A stretch of DNA of 64,000 nt, from NCBI RefSeq assembly GCF_000422865.1, contig NZ_AUGW01000016.1, positions 1 through 64,000 of the forward strand. Reading direction: 5' to 3'. Under the pieces are notes generated by a model, which worked only from the letters and a program-made list of their open reading frames with translations, ran no database searches and was not told the origin of the DNA. This document shows, piece after piece, positions 1 through 10,399 of this stretch. Position numbers and translations under genes: made by a program. Position 1 is the stretch's first letter. Each line of letters opens with the position of its first letter. Source of the stretch: Oceanospirillum maris DSM 6286 (GTDB lineage Bacteria; Pseudomonadota; Gammaproteobacteria; Pseudomonadales; Halomonadaceae).

Positions 1-220
1 CAAACGAGCCAGAGGCTGTTTTAACTGTTTTACGGGAGGTACCGTTTTTACGGTTGGGCTGGTCATCCTGAGCCATATGCTCATCGAGTTCTGCGCCCAA
101 GGCCGCTTCGGTAATCTGTTTAATCAGTGGTGTCAGAAGGCCATCTTTACCATTAAGTCCCTGACCGGACTGAAGAGCCTTAGCGAAGGCCTGAATGTCG
201 ATTTCGTATTTATCGGACAT
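1..220 (-). CDS. IS256-family transposase, N-terminal part
   Basis: This is the first 73 codons of a mutator-type DDE transposase that mobilises the element; the rest lies beyond position 1. The frame starts at ATG 220 after a GGGAGTG ribosome binding site and contains the segment LLTPLIKQITEAALGAELDE followed by HM and later RKNG, which is highly typical of IS256-group transposase N-termini. The catalytic DDE residues are not in the window, so activity cannot be judged. Its neighbour on the right is the ATPase gene that the element interrupts. Confidence 0.88.
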   Translation of the reverse strand, partial: MSDKYEIDIQAFAKALQSGQGLNGKDGLLTPLIKQITEAALGAELDEHMAQDDQPNRKNGTSRKTVKTASGSF

Positions 221-280
221 AATGTGTCACTCCCTGTAGAGGGTTAACTATAGGGGTGACACAGACTTTTGAACACTACC
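1..280 (-). mobile_element. IS256-family insertion sequence, transposase-proximal end (partial)
   Basis: The end of an insertion sequence enters from the left edge of the window. It holds the 5' end of an IS256-type transposase gene and, between its start codon and position 280, a terminal segment that reads GGTAGTGTTCAAAAGTCTGT from position 280 on the minus strand, as in IS256-family inverted repeats. The outer tip is placed at about 280 because the host reading frame beyond it (the ABC ATPase) is interrupted exactly there. The other end, its inverted repeat and the target duplication lie outside the window, so the family call rests on the transposase N-terminus and this tip. Confidence 0.8.
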
Positions 281-2258
281 TAAATAGGCCTAGACCACGC
301 TGGTAGTTTTGAATCAGTCGGCCACTGTAGATGTGAAATATGAACTCAATAGCCGAAATTGTCTGATCGGTATACCTTTGCTCTGTCTCCTTAAGTGTAT
401 CGCGGAGGTTTTTGATTTTATCTTGTGCTTTCTGGGCTGCCAGGGTTTCTTTTTCGATACCTTTAAGATCGGTAATACAGGTTTGGAGCCTTGCGTTTTT
501 AGCTTCGTTAGCTTTAACCGATATGTACTGCTCTTTGTCTTTCAGGTCTTCAGCTTTGATTATGTAGAAGTCCTGTAGGTCTTTGAAGACACTGCTTATT
601 GTTTCTCGCCAGTCCTCGGGCAACGCTAGAGCATCAGTTTCAACTTGTTTTTTATTTCTTAGAATTTCTTTGAGGTCTTTAAGTCGCTCATCTACAACAT
701 CATCAACTTCCGTAAACGAGTCAGTAAATTGAATGCCTTCGCTTTGTAGCCTCTCCAGTAACTGTGTTATTGCTGGAAGCCGAAGTTTAATGTTCACCAG
801 TGCTTTATGAAGATTTGATTCATATGTGGGCGAGAGGAGTTTAAGGCTGCCTTGTATATGGGTGTCGATAAGCTTCAGCTCAGCATCCATAGCAGCGATA
901 AGGTTAACTAAGTCCTTACCGTCCTTGCTTAGTGATTCAGATATCTGCTTAGTTCTTGCCTCAATGGCATCCACCATTGATTTATGATCTTCCCAGTCCG
1001 AGCCACATAAAGGGCACAACTGCTCATCGGGATAGGACTTCTTATGTTCATCAATCAGCTGCCTTTTCAGGCGTTCCAATTCGGCTATGATGTTCGCATT
1101 CGCGCTGCTTTTTTCGCGTAGGCTGTTTCGGGATTCAATTTGTAACTCAAACCACTCAAGGCGCCCATCCGCCCAGTTTGGTAGTGATTGGGCTTCTTCG
1201 ACCTTGATCATCGAGGCTCCGCGCTTGATGATGACCGCTGAACGCTCTAGCTCATCAATCCCCTTCTTGATTGCTTCAAGCCCATCAAGCTTGTCAAGGT
1301 CTTTACCGAACTGAGCTAAGCTTCTCAGAGATTCTTCGTTACGTTCGATGTCGGTGTCGATTGCCTCGTTGTGAACCCTAGTTTTTATCGTAGCTTTGAG
1401 CGGTAGAAGGGCAATAATTTTGCGAACTGATTCCTGGTAGGCAGCATGATCTACCGCTGAGTACGTTGAGAATAAGTTTTCCTTGTCCCATATTGGTTGA
1501 ATATCTGTCGTTGAGAGCTTTTTGTACTCAACGACACCAGCCTCTGCCTGAAGCGAGCTTTGTAGGGCGGCGATCTCTTCTTTAAGTGAAGAAGCTTTTG
1601 CCTTTCGATCAGGATTGTTGATGTACCTTGTCAACTTACTGTCTATAGTGCTGCAGCTTTCAATCTCTGCCTCTATATCATTGATGTTAAAAAGGCTTCC
1701 TAGCTCATTCTTACGCTTATCAACCCGAGTGTGTAACAGTCGGTTTTGTCCTTGCTCTAAATAGTTCAGGAAGGAGAAGTTTTCCCTGAAATTTTTACCA
1801 AAAACGTCGTCAAGGAAGCTGTTGTCGCGCAGATTACTATCCGTAAAATCAAATGATTCAAATTCCGGCAGCTCGTACAACTTAAAATTTTCATACTTGT
1901 CTGCACGATTGTTCGCTGGATTCTTGAATCTCTCAGCTGGACAATGTCTGGCTAAAACAAGTTTACGATCATCATGACTGAATTCAATTTTAATGCAGAG
2001 GTCGTTCTCGCCAGAGCGATTGTTCCAGAAGAGATTGTCTGCATAGTTCGTTGTGCTTTTACTTAGCAGAGTAGAAAATAGGTTTTGTATTCGAGCAATC
2101 TGACCAGTAAGGAGTAGTTCGATGGCGTCGAATATGCTTGTTTTACCATAACCGTTTGGACCATCGAGAGTTAGCAAGGCCGATTCGTCAAGGTCCAAGC
2201 AGATATGCTTGAATGCTTTGAAACTTGAGATTTCAATCTTGGATATTTTCCAGTTCAT
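276..2258 (-). pseudogene. ABC-3C system ATPase (Rad50/SMC-like), 3' end cut off by the IS
   Basis: This encodes the ATPase of an ABC-three-component conflict system. The N-terminus has a Walker A P-loop (GPNGYGKTS, about residues 34-42). Two long coiled-coil stretches flank a CPLC zinc-hook-like motif near residue 414, the Rad50-type plan. The frame then reaches IYSGRLIQ and stops after 660 codons. In this family the ABC signature, Walker B and D-loop follow that point, and all are missing here. The stop TAG (276-278) lies within the IS tip, so the IS insertion truncates the gene. The start overlaps the middle-component gene by 26 bp, suggesting translational coupling. An ATPase without its signature and Walker B motifs should be inactive. 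The missing 3' part may lie on the far side of the IS. Confidence 0.85.
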
Positions 2259-2898
2259 TTTTAATCATTCCCTTAATAATCTCATCGGCATTTGTGTTTG
2301 TTACTTGCTGAATAGTCGCATACGTATCACTTAAGCTAGCTTCTGCAACGGCCTCAATTGCTTGCTGTCTCAAGGACACGAGGTTTCCTTGATGACTAGG
2401 TAGCTCCAAGAAAGGAAGCTTGATAAACGTCTTCGCAGCGAAGCTGTATTGTGAAGCTATTAGAGGATTTTCTTTGTAATCAACAAACTCCTTTTTGTCA
2501 GCAATCACAGCTACAAGTTTATCGTAGGTAAAATCAGTGAGAGCGCTTTCTTCAGCAATACTGTAATAGAGGATATATTTTTTATAAAAATGCGGATCTT
2601 CCTCAATTGCGAAGATTTCTTCTTCGTGATCCTTGAACTCAGCCAGAACATCAAGGCGATGAATACAAATTAAATCGCAGTTTTTCTTGAAGCTTGGATT
2701 TCTGAGAAATTCCTCAGGAGCAAGGTGATTGATCTGGCTGTTCAGCTCAGCTGGTGTAATGAGTTCATCAAGATTATGTACGACAGCGAACCTAATGGCA
2801 GACCCAGAATCACGAATATAAAAACTTGTGGTGTCCAATTCACGCTTACTCTCGAAGCCATGAGCAACAAGTGCTTCATCAATGAGTTGCTTTATCAT
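2233..2898 (-). CDS. ABC-3C system middle component (MC1-like)
   Basis: This 221-aa protein links the effector and the ATPase in ABC-three-component systems. No enzymatic motif is visible. The central segments NPSFKKNCDLICIHRL and the acidic AIEEDPHFYKKYILYYS resemble what I know of middle component 1, where a KN-DL strand is followed by an EEDP-aromatic-KK motif. Its start overlaps the effector stop by 20 bp and its stop overlaps the ATPase start by 26 bp, so the three genes form one tightly coupled operon. Assignment rests on this context and on the motif resemblance; a profile search would settle it. Confidence 0.75.
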   Translation of the reverse strand: MIKQLIDEALVAHGFESKRELDTTSFYIRDSGSAIRFAVVHNLDELITPAELNSQINHLAPEEFLRNPSFKKNCDLICIHRLDVLAEFKDHEEEIFAIEEDPHFYKKYILYYSIAEESALTDFTYDKLVAVIADKKEFVDYKENPLIASQYSFAAKTFIKLPFLELPSHQGNLVSLRQQAIEAVAEASLSDTYATIQQVTNTNADEIIKGMIKNELENIQD

Positions 2899-4108
2899 TC
2901 AGTCGACCCTCCGCGTCGTCTTTTGTCATTACGCTAATGCATAGCGACTTGGTAATGTTGCTTTCAAGCTTTTCAGTGGCCAGCTTGTCGTCGAAGTCAT
3001 CCGAGTTTGTGAATTTTGTATCAAAGGTGAATGAAGCTTCCGCTTTGCTGGCTATTAGATGGTTGTACTCAAAAAGTAGTCTCAACAGGTCACCGTTGTT
3101 TTTCATTTCATGGTTCATGTCAGACTCACACTCTTCACTTTCATCTACGTCAAGCGCTGTAGGTACGTAGAACCGATTTTCGCTGTCGAGGTAATGCGGA
3201 AGATGGTTGAATGTGGGCTCCACTGAAATAGCCTGTATGAGCTTGGTGTAGCGCCTGATATCGTTCTTCTGAATGTCTTGAAACCGCTCGGATGGCTTCA
3301 TCATCTGGCATAAGTTTTTTAATTCATTGATATGTGTATCGCGTATGTGCAAGCACAGGCGCCTAGCTCTTTCATAGGTGGCGTCACTCATTGTTGGTAG
3401 CGCCTGTTCTAGTCGTTCTTCTAGGTAGGTTTGAAGTCTGGCCTTCAACTCAACGGCATAGTAGTCACGATTCTGATAGGGGTTTTCGGCCAGCAATTCC
3501 TCTAGGATATCTCTTGCATTGATACGGCTCTCGTAAGCAGCTTTGTTTTCTGAAAAGCCGTCCACTTGATTTAATTTGTGATTGTGTATCGCCTTGGTAC
3601 TTATTTTTTCTGAGAGTAAGCAATAGTTAAAATTTATGAGATTATCACTTACCGTGATGGACCGCTTCTCACATATTTTTTTTATTATTGCTTTGGTCAG
3701 TCCTTCAATTTCACCCAGTCCACAATGAAAATTGTCTCCGTAGCGGTAGAGTTTCACTATTTCTCCGCTAGCGCCTTTGTGATCATCGGTATTGTCTAGC
3801 TGTACGGATACGTGAAAGTAACGGGGCGTCCCTTTTATTTTGTCGTATTCGATTAACGTGGACTGCTCCAGAGCCTTGGAATAGCCACTACGATATTTAC
3901 TAATCTTCGCTTTGACTTGATGGGCGGTTTGTAGCTCTCCATCTTTATAAATAGCGAAGTCGTCACTACTATCTAGCTGAAGCTCGAAGTCTAAATCACC
4001 ATCATGAATAAGCTTAAGTGAATGATATAGAGCAACTTTTCCTTGATAAACGAAGCCGCTCCACGAAGATATCGCGCTGGCTGGGTATTTTTCATCTTCT
4101 TGACTCAC
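2879..4108 (-). CDS. ABC-3C system effector, probable restriction-endonuclease-fold nuclease
   Basis: This 409-aa protein is the first gene of the ABC-3C operon. The N-terminus has the GFVYQGKVALY helix typical of DUF4297/Cap4-like dsDNA nucleases. It is followed by FELQLDSSDDFAIYKDGE and QTAHQVKAK, giving the D...QxK arrangement of the PD-(D/E)xK fold at about residues 43-68. The C-terminal half (from about residue 215) is helical and of unknown fold, and probably docks to the middle component. No membrane segments or signal peptide are seen. By analogy with the family the nuclease would be released or activated when the ATPase senses invading DNA. The operon promoter should lie in 4109-4237; no convincing -35/-10 pair stood out. 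Confidence 0.72.
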   Translation of the reverse strand: MSQEDEKYPASAISSWSGFVYQGKVALYHSLKLIHDGDLDFELQLDSSDDFAIYKDGELQTAHQVKAKISKYRSGYSKALEQSTLIEYDKIKGTPRYFHVSVQLDNTDDHKGASGEIVKLYRYGDNFHCGLGEIEGLTKAIIKKICEKRSITVSDNLINFNYCLLSEKISTKAIHNHKLNQVDGFSENKAAYESRINARDILEELLAENPYQNRDYYAVELKARLQTYLEERLEQALPTMSDATYERARRLCLHIRDTHINELKNLCQMMKPSERFQDIQKNDIRRYTKLIQAISVEPTFNHLPHYLDSENRFYVPTALDVDESEECESDMNHEMKNNGDLLRLLFEYNHLIASKAEASFTFDTKFTNSDDFDDKLATEKLESNITKSLCISVMTKDDAEGRLNDKATH

Positions 4109-4237
4109 ATGAACTCCTTTCCACGTTAGTAAACTGCCATTGTGACGGAATAATATTACTGCATTTAAACGGGCGAATGCAGCGACTGATTACACTGTGT
4201 TCTTCCGAGTGCCATCAGCTACCAAATACTGCCATAT

Positions 4238-4268
4238 AAAAAAACCCCTGAATTTCTTCAGGGGCTTC
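4238..4268 (-). terminator. guaA intrinsic terminator
   Basis: A perfect 8-bp stem (cccctgaa at 4245-4252 with ttcagggg at 4257-4264, loop tttc) is followed on the minus strand by seven T residues (the A run 4238-4244). It lies 45 bp after the guaA stop. Confidence 0.9.
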
Positions 4269-4312
4269 TTGGTATCAGCTAATCACTAGCGAACAAGTGG
4301 AGTAAGTGACGC

Positions 4313-5890
4313 TTATTCCCACTCAATCGTTGCGGGTGGTTTGCTGGATACATCGTAAGCTACGCGGGAGATACCGCTGATTTCGTTGATGATGCGGTTG
4401 GAAACCTTCTCCAACAGTTCATAAGGCAGGTGCGCCCAACGGGCGGTCATAAAGTCGATGGTTTCTACGGCGCGTAGAGAAACAACCCATTCGTAACGAC
4501 GGCCATCCCCCACTACACCAACGGACTTAACTGGTAGGAAGACGACAAACGCTTGACTGGTTTTGTGATACCAATCGAAGTTATGCAGCTCTTCGATAAA
4601 GATCGCATCCGCTTCACGCAGGATGTCCGCATATTCTTTCTTAACTTCACCCAGAATACGCACGCCCAGACCCGGCCCAGGGAACGGGTGACGGTAAACC
4701 ATATCGTATGGCAGACCTAATTCTAGACCGATTTTGCGCACTTCATCTTTAAACAGCTCACGCAGCGGTTCAACTAATTCCATCTTCATATCATCTGGCA
4801 GGCCGCCGACGTTATGGTGGGATTTGATGACGTGGGCTTTACCGGTTTTAGACGCTGCAGATTCGATCACATCGGGGTAGATGGTGCCTTGCGCTAGAAA
4901 GTGAACGTCTTTTAGTTTGGTGGCTTCTTCATCAAAAATTTCGATAAAGGTATTGCCGATCACTTTACGCTTGGCTTCTGGATCAGATACACCTGCCAGC
5001 TTGCCCAAGAATAGTTCTTCTGCATCGGCACGAATCACTTTAACGCCCATGTTCTTAGCGAACATGTCCATGACCATGTCGCCTTCGTTCTTACGCAGTA
5101 GGCCGTTATCCACAAAAACACAGGTCAGTTGATCGCCAATCGCTTTATGCAATAGCGCGGCAACAACGGAGGAATCTACGCCGCCAGACAAGCCTAGCAG
5201 TACTTTTTGCTCGCCAACTTGCTCACGTACACGCTTGATTTGATCATCAATAATATTGGCTGCAGTCCAAAGTGCTTCACAACCACAGATCTCCATTAGG
5301 AAATGCTCTAGCAGTCGACCACCTTGTAGGGTGTGCGTTACTTCTGGGTGGAACTGTACGCCAAAGAAGTTTTTCTCTGCGTGGAACATACCCGCAATAG
5401 CACAGCTTGGGGTTGATGCCAGCAGTTCAAAACCTTCTGGCATAACGGCTACTTTGTCACCGTGGCTCATCCAAACATCCAGCAAAGCTTTTCCGTCGGA
5501 ATCAAGATGGTCTTTGATCTCTTTGGTTAGCTTGTTGTCTGCTTCGATTTTTACCTGTGCATAACCGAATTCACGCACATCGGAACCTTCAACCTTACCG
5601 CCCATCTGTTCAGCCATGGTCTGCATACCATAGCAGATACCCAGCACAGGCAAACCCATGGTGAAGACACATTCAGGGGCGCGCGGTGAACCCGCTTCGG
5701 TGACAGACTCTGGGCCACCGGCCAAGATAATGCCTTTCGGGTTATAGTCGCGAATCTCTTCTTCAGTCATATCGAAGGCGCGAATTTCGCTGTATACACC
5801 CAATTCACGCACACGACGTGCAATTAGCTGAGTGTATTGAGACCCAAAATCCAGAATCAGGACTTTCTGAGCATGAATATCTTGGCTCAT
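4313..5890 (-). CDS. guaA: GMP synthase (glutamine-hydrolysing)
   Basis: Converts XMP, ATP and glutamine to GMP, the last step of guanine nucleotide synthesis, in the cytoplasm. At 525 aa it has the normal length. The N-terminal class I glutamine amidotransferase domain has its nucleophile Cys86 in GICYGMQ and the His/Glu pair in FHPEVTHT near residue 181. The ATP pyrophosphatase domain has the PP-loop GLSGGVDSS near residue 233. The C-terminus ends PPATIEWE, as in typical GuaA. It lies downstream of guaB on the same strand across a 197-bp gap that holds a weak hairpin, so it may be read partly from the guaB promoter. Confidence 0.98.
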   Translation of the reverse strand: MSQDIHAQKVLILDFGSQYTQLIARRVRELGVYSEIRAFDMTEEEIRDYNPKGIILAGGPESVTEAGSPRAPECVFTMGLPVLGICYGMQTMAEQMGGKVEGSDVREFGYAQVKIEADNKLTKEIKDHLDSDGKALLDVWMSHGDKVAVMPEGFELLASTPSCAIAGMFHAEKNFFGVQFHPEVTHTLQGGRLLEHFLMEICGCEALWTAANIIDDQIKRVREQVGEQKVLLGLSGGVDSSVVAALLHKAIGDQLTCVFVDNGLLRKNEGDMVMDMFAKNMGVKVIRADAEELFLGKLAGVSDPEAKRKVIGNTFIEIFDEEATKLKDVHFLAQGTIYPDVIESAASKTGKAHVIKSHHNVGGLPDDMKMELVEPLRELFKDEVRKIGLELGLPYDMVYRHPFPGPGLGVRILGEVKKEYADILREADAIFIEELHNFDWYHKTSQAFVVFLPVKSVGVVGDGRRYEWVVSLRAVETIDFMTARWAHLPYELLEKVSNRIINEISGISRVAYDVSSKPPATIEWE

Positions 5891-6041
5891 TATTTTACCA
5901 ACCCATCAATAAAGTAACGGTCTATCCGGAATAGATAGCCTGTTTGAAATCGATTCGTCTAAGCGACTTCGCTATAAAAATAGCTTAGAGATAAACCTAG
6001 CTCGCTTAGAAAGAACGGGAAAGAACTCGCATGCTAGAATC

Positions 6042-6070
6042 AAAAAAGGGGGCGCAAGGCCCCGCTTTTT
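6042..6070 (-). terminator. weak terminator or attenuator after guaB
   Basis: A short GC stem (ggggc at 6049-6053 with gcccc at 6059-6063) is flanked by A6 on one side and T5 on the other. It can work in either direction and lies 18 bp beyond the guaB stop. The stem is only 5 bp plus A-T pairs, so partial read-through into guaA is plausible. Confidence 0.55.
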
Positions 6071-6087
6071 AATCACGCGTTAGCGGA

Positions 6088-7557
6088 TCAGCTTACCCGA
6101 TAATTAGGCGCTTCTTTAGTGATCTGCACATCGTGTACATGGGACTCCATCATGCCCGCCCCTGTGATTGTCACGAACTCAGGCTTAGTACGCATCTCAT
6201 GGATGTCACTGCTGCCGGTGTAACCCATAGAAGAGCGTAGGCCGCCCATCAATTGATGCACAATAGCGGTCATTGAACCTTTATAAGGCACACGACCTTC
6301 AATACCTTCCGGTACAAGTTTTTCTACACCTGCGCTCTTATCTTGGAAATAACGGTCGCTAGAACCTTGAGACTGGGACATGGCACCCAAAGAGCCCATA
6401 CCACGATAAGACTTATAAGAGCGGCCTTGGTACAGCTCGATCTCGCCCGGTGCTTCTTCCGTACCGGCTAGTAGACCGCCAACCATAACAACACTTGCGC
6501 CAGCGACAATCGCCTTAGCCAGATCACCGGAGAAGCGTACACCACCATCTGCAATCAGAGGAATGTCGTATTTTTCCAATGCCGCAGAAACATTCGCTAC
6601 TGCAGAGATTTGAGGTACACCAACGCCTGCCACAATACGGGTGGTACAGATAGAACCAGGGCCAATACCCACTTTAACCGCATCAGCTCCGGCTTCAGCC
6701 AGAGCAATAGCAGCCGCTGCCGTTGCGATGTTGCCGCCAATAACCTGTACCTGAGGGAAATTTTCTTTCACCCAGCGAACACGGTCAATAACGCCTTTAG
6801 AGTGGCCGTGAGCGGTATCGACAACAATCACGTCAACACCTGCTTCTACTAAGGCTGCTACACGATCTTCTGTTTCTGGGCCAGTACCGACAGCAGCACC
6901 CACACGAAGACGACCGTCTTCATCTTTACAGGCGCTTGGGTAAGTGCGGGCTTTTTCGATATCTTTAACGGTCACTAGGCCTTGCAGATGGAATTCATCA
7001 TCAACAACCAGTATTTTCTCGATACGGTACTGGTGCAGCTTAGCTTTAATATCGTCAAGGGATGTGCCTTGCTTAACGGTTACAAGCTTTTCTTTTGGCG
7101 TCATGATGTTAGCAACAACATCATCCAAATTTGGTTTGAAGCGAAAATCACGACTGGTTACGATACCTACCAGTTCGTCACCTTCTACAACCGGCATACC
7201 AGAAAAACGAGTATCGGCTGTCAGGGCAAGCACTTCGCTTACTCTTGTAGAGGGCGTTACCGTTACAGGATCTTTAACGATGACACTTTCGTATTTTTTA
7301 ACCTGACGCACTTGCTGAGCTTGCTGAGCAATGGTCATGTTTTTATGGATAATACCGATACCACCTTCCTGAGCCATCGCAATTGCTAAGCGAGATTCAG
7401 TAACAGTATCCATCGCCGCAGATACCAGCGGGATATTAAGAGAGATACCACGGGTGATTCGTGTCTTCAGGCTAACGTCATTCGGGAGAACGTCGGAGTA
7501 ACCTGGAACCAGCAAAACATCATCAAAGGTGAGTGCTTCTTGAGCAATACGTAACAT
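6088..7557 (-). CDS. guaB: Inosine-5'-monophosphate dehydrogenase
   Basis: Oxidises IMP to XMP with NAD+, the committed step to guanine nucleotides. The 489-aa protein starting [19 protein letters not shown] fits the family exactly. The frame stays open for 16 more codons upstream (to 7605), but that part is not family-like. A Bateman module of two CBS domains (about residues 93-205) interrupts the TIM barrel. The catalytic Cys loop is GPGSICTTR near residue 303, and the flap includes [10 protein letters not shown]. Product flow runs straight to guaA downstream. Confidence 0.97.
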   Translation of the reverse strand: MLRIAQEALTFDDVLLVPGYSDVLPNDVSLKTRITRGISLNIPLVSAAMDTVTESRLAIAMAQEGGIGIIHKNMTIAQQAQQVRQVKKYESVIVKDPVTVTPSTRVSEVLALTADTRFSGMPVVEGDELVGIVTSRDFRFKPNLDDVVANIMTPKEKLVTVKQGTSLDDIKAKLHQYRIEKILVVDDEFHLQGLVTVKDIEKARTYPSACKDEDGRLRVGAAVGTGPETEDRVAALVEAGVDVIVVDTAHGHSKGVIDRVRWVKENFPQVQVIGGNIATAAAAIALAEAGADAVKVGIGPGSICTTRIVAGVGVPQISAVANVSAALEKYDIPLIADGGVRFSGDLAKAIVAGASVVMVGGLLAGTEEAPGEIELYQGRSYKSYRGMGSLGAMSQSQGSSDRYFQDKSAGVEKLVPEGIEGRVPYKGSMTAIVHQLMGGLRSSMGYTGSSDIHEMRTKPEFVTITGAGMMESHVHDVQITKEAPNYRVS

Positions 7558-7757
7558 ATTCCGCGAGCCTGCTGAAGAGTGAGGATAGAAAGAAGAATAA
7601 CCCAATATTTTATCGCAACTATTTTTCTGGGTAAACCAGAATCATACTAGGATTATTCTATTTTCTATCGTTTTTGATTAAAAATGTGGTTTAAAACCCG
7701 CAATCTAGCCTTTACCAAAAGATTTACGGCTACATACACCTCAAAACGGATTAAAAA

Positions 7758-9338
7758 ATGCCTGCAAAGCGACCCGAGAAAGGTCAATACACCGGTAAAG
7801 CCAAAGAGACGAATCTCAACTTTTCTGGCTTATCCGATGATCTTCTTTTAACCCGTCAAAGTGCTGACACTCAAAGCCATGCTAACGATGTCTTAACGGT
7901 TAGCCAGCTAAACCGTCAAGCGCGTCTGTTATTGGAAAAACGCTTCGCTCTCGTGGTCGTTCAAGGTGAAATTTCAAACCTGAGCACACCCAGTTCTGGG
8001 CATCTGTATTTCAGTTTAAAAGACGAAAATAGTCAGGTACGCTGTGCCATGTTCCGCAATCGTGCAGGTTTTTTAGCATTTCGGCCTCGAAATGGCGATA
8101 AAGTACAATTACACGCCAAGGTTAGCCTGTACGAAGGGCGTGGCGATTTTCAGCTCATCGCTGAAACAATGGAAGAGCAAGGCCGTGGGGCGTTAATGCG
8201 CGCCTACGAAGCGCTAAAATTTAAGCTAAAAGAGGAAGGTTTGTTTGACCGTAGCCGGAAAAAACCTCTGCCGCCTATCCCTGATGTTATCGGCTTAATT
8301 ACCTCACCAACGGGGGCAGCCATTCGGGATATGCTGATCGTACTCAAGCGTCGTTTTCCGTTAGCCGAGGTCGTGCTTTACCCAACGGTTGTTCAGGGCA
8401 GCGAAGCCCCAGATGCGATTGCCAGAGCCATTGAGCTTGCCCATATACATGGCAAAAGTGACCTGCTGATTATTGGTCGAGGCGGCGGCAGCTTAGAAGA
8501 TTTATGGGCGTTTAACGATGAACGTGTGGCCCGTGCCATTGCCGCTAGTTTTATTCCAACCGTTAGCGCTGTCGGCCACGAAACCGATACGACCATTGCC
8601 GATTATGTGGCAGATTTTCGGGCGCCAACGCCCTCCGCAGCGGCAGAACAGGTTAGCCCAGATCTGCAGCAGTGGCTGCTGTGGTTAGATCAAGCTGAAG
8701 TAACGCTGTTTCGGCAGACCGAGCGCCTGCTACAAAACAGTCAACAACAGCTCGACCACCTGGAACACCGTTACCAACGTTGCTATAACGACCTTCAGCA
8801 GCAAAATCAGCAGTTAAATCGGTTTGAACAACGTTTAATTAACGGCATCCATAATCGTCTTAATCGAGAACAGCAGCAGCTAACCACCCTAGCCAATCAA
8901 CTGCGTCACCCTAAGACAGAGCTACAGCAGCAAAAGCGCCAACTTGAACAGTTAAGCCAGCGTTTAAACAAATCCATTGAGTCACAACAAAAACAACAAC
9001 AGCAACACCTGGATCAGTTGTTGCATCGCCTACAACAAAGCTGCCCTGCACAAGCAATCTCAAGGCTACAAGAGCAACTACACAGTAATCAACAGGCCCT
9101 AAAAAGAACATGGCAATACCAGCTTAAAGCCAAAACGCAGAAACTGGCGGAGTTAAGCCATCGTCTACAAACAGTCAGCCCTTTGGCAACACTGACACGA
9201 GGGTATGCCATTGTTGAGGATGACAGCGGCCACATTGTCCGTCATTATCAAGGCGTTAATGAAGGTGATGTCGTTACTGCCCAACTGGCAGAAGGTGTAT
9301 TACACTGCAAAGTTATTGGGACAATGGCCGATAAATAA
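7758..9338 (+). CDS. xseA: Exodeoxyribonuclease VII large subunit
   Basis: Catalytic subunit of exonuclease VII, which degrades single-stranded DNA to oligonucleotides together with XseB (not seen here). The OB-fold starts near LTVSQLNRQARLLLE (about residue 46) and is followed by the conserved GRGGGSLEDLWAFNDE and VGHETDTTIADYVADFRAPTP segments. A long glutamine-rich coiled coil then runs from about residue 300 to 480. At 526 aa it is longer than the usual roughly 450 aa because of about 45 extra N-terminal residues. ATG 7758 has no good ribosome binding site, so the true start may be further in. It is divergent from guaB. Confidence 0.95.
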   Translation: MPAKRPEKGQYTGKAKETNLNFSGLSDDLLLTRQSADTQSHANDVLTVSQLNRQARLLLEKRFALVVVQGEISNLSTPSSGHLYFSLKDENSQVRCAMFRNRAGFLAFRPRNGDKVQLHAKVSLYEGRGDFQLIAETMEEQGRGALMRAYEALKFKLKEEGLFDRSRKKPLPPIPDVIGLITSPTGAAIRDMLIVLKRRFPLAEVVLYPTVVQGSEAPDAIARAIELAHIHGKSDLLIIGRGGGSLEDLWAFNDERVARAIAASFIPTVSAVGHETDTTIADYVADFRAPTPSAAAEQVSPDLQQWLLWLDQAEVTLFRQTERLLQNSQQQLDHLEHRYQRCYNDLQQQNQQLNRFEQRLINGIHNRLNREQQQLTTLANQLRHPKTELQQQKRQLEQLSQRLNKSIESQQKQQQQHLDQLLHRLQQSCPAQAISRLQEQLHSNQQALKRTWQYQLKAKTQKLAELSHRLQTVSPLATLTRGYAIVEDDSGHIVRHYQGVNEGDVVTAQLAEGVLHCKVIGTMADK

Positions 9339-9411
9339 ACCGTTAACGATTAAGACTTACAATAACAAACGCCTTTTCAGGATTATTATTGCGCTTTTCA
9401 AGGGGAATACG

Positions 9412-10386
9412 ATGCGCCAAACAGCCCAGCCTTGCGGCTTAACACAATTACAGTCCTTGCGTTTTAGGCGGACACCGTTACTGTCACTTCCCTTTATGTT
9501 TACGCTTATGGTCTTGGCATTATTAAGCTATGCCAGCGTATCTCAGGCCGCAACGCCTTCAGGTTACGACCCCAAACCTGACCCTATGCCTGGCGGTGTT
9601 GCCGTTATTGAACTACCCGTTTCTTTAGGCACAGATGAAGAACCAGAGGCTTACTTTCAAGGCCAGCGGGTTTTTGTGATGAACCGCCCCTACAATAGAA
9701 AAAGCGATAACCGCTGGGTGGCTTGGGTTGGTATTCCGTTAAGTACTCCCGCTGGGAAAACACCGTTAACGATTGAGCAGCCTAATGGCCGCAATCGTGA
9801 CATTATCATCAATGTGCGCCCACCTCAGCACAACGATAAGTACATGGTGAGCCGCAAACCCATTCAGAAGAATCTAACATCTAAGCAAAAACGGCAAATA
9901 GAACAGGATCAAGCCTTGGTCGAAAAACTGATCAAACGCTGGAGCAATACAGCTCCTGATACCCGCACGTTCTTGCACCCAACCCGAGGCGCACAACTGC
10001 GCGCCTTTGGCGACCGCTCCTTCCTTAACGGGAAGCTATTGGATAGCCATAACGGCCTTGATCTAAATGGCCAACGGGCGGCGGCTCCTGCGGATGGTAC
10101 TGTGGTAATGATTCGTAACTTATTCTATGGCGGCAGTACGGTCATCATTGATCATGGCCGGGGCTTATTCACCCATTACAGCCACCTCAAAGAAATCAAC
10201 TTCCGTATCCGTGAGGGTCAGCGTATTCGTCGTGGTGAAGAGATCGGAAAAATAGGCACATCAGGCCATCATATTAATGCAGGAATAGACTACGCCGCCA
10301 AAATTAAGCATCCTCATCTGCACTGGGGTGTCAGCTTGAACGGTGTTTTTGTCGATCCAAAGCTTTTCTTAATTGAAGCGGAATAA
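9412..10386 (+). CDS. M23 (LytM) family peptidase, probable periplasmic endopeptidase
   Basis: A predicted zinc metallo-endopeptidase acting on peptidoglycan cross-links in the periplasm. Start 9412 is chosen because an AAGGGG site precedes it and a hydrophobic segment (LPFMFTLMVLALLSYASVSQA, about residues 30-50) gives a signal peptide. A Peptidase_M23-associated N-terminal region follows, then a short helical linker. The LytM domain carries HNGLDL (H-x3-D), HYSH and HPHLHWG (HxH), so the zinc ligands and catalytic His are all present. It lies 73 bp after xseA on the same strand and is probably co-transcribed. The longer open frame to 9205 overlaps xseA and is not used. Confidence 0.9.
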   Translation: MRQTAQPCGLTQLQSLRFRRTPLLSLPFMFTLMVLALLSYASVSQAATPSGYDPKPDPMPGGVAVIELPVSLGTDEEPEAYFQGQRVFVMNRPYNRKSDNRWVAWVGIPLSTPAGKTPLTIEQPNGRNRDIIINVRPPQHNDKYMVSRKPIQKNLTSKQKRQIEQDQALVEKLIKRWSNTAPDTRTFLHPTRGAQLRAFGDRSFLNGKLLDSHNGLDLNGQRAAAPADGTVVMIRNLFYGGSTVIIDHGRGLFTHYSHLKEINFRIREGQRIRRGEEIGKIGTSGHHINAGIDYAAKIKHPHLHWGVSLNGVFVDPKLFLIEAE

Positions 10387-10399
10387 AGCACTAAAACGA

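Noticed and set aside
7558-7605. Longer guaB start at 7605
   Set aside because: The 16 extra residues are not in the IMPDH family, whose N-terminus [13 protein letters not shown] begins at 7557.
9205-9411. Longer start for the M23 peptidase inside xseA
   Set aside because: It would overlap xseA by over 130 bp and bury the signal peptide; 9412 has AAGGGG in front.
9345-9785. The string ccgttaacgatt occurs twice (near 9340 and 9764)
   Set aside because: One copy lies inside a coding region with no symmetric context; chance repetition is likely.
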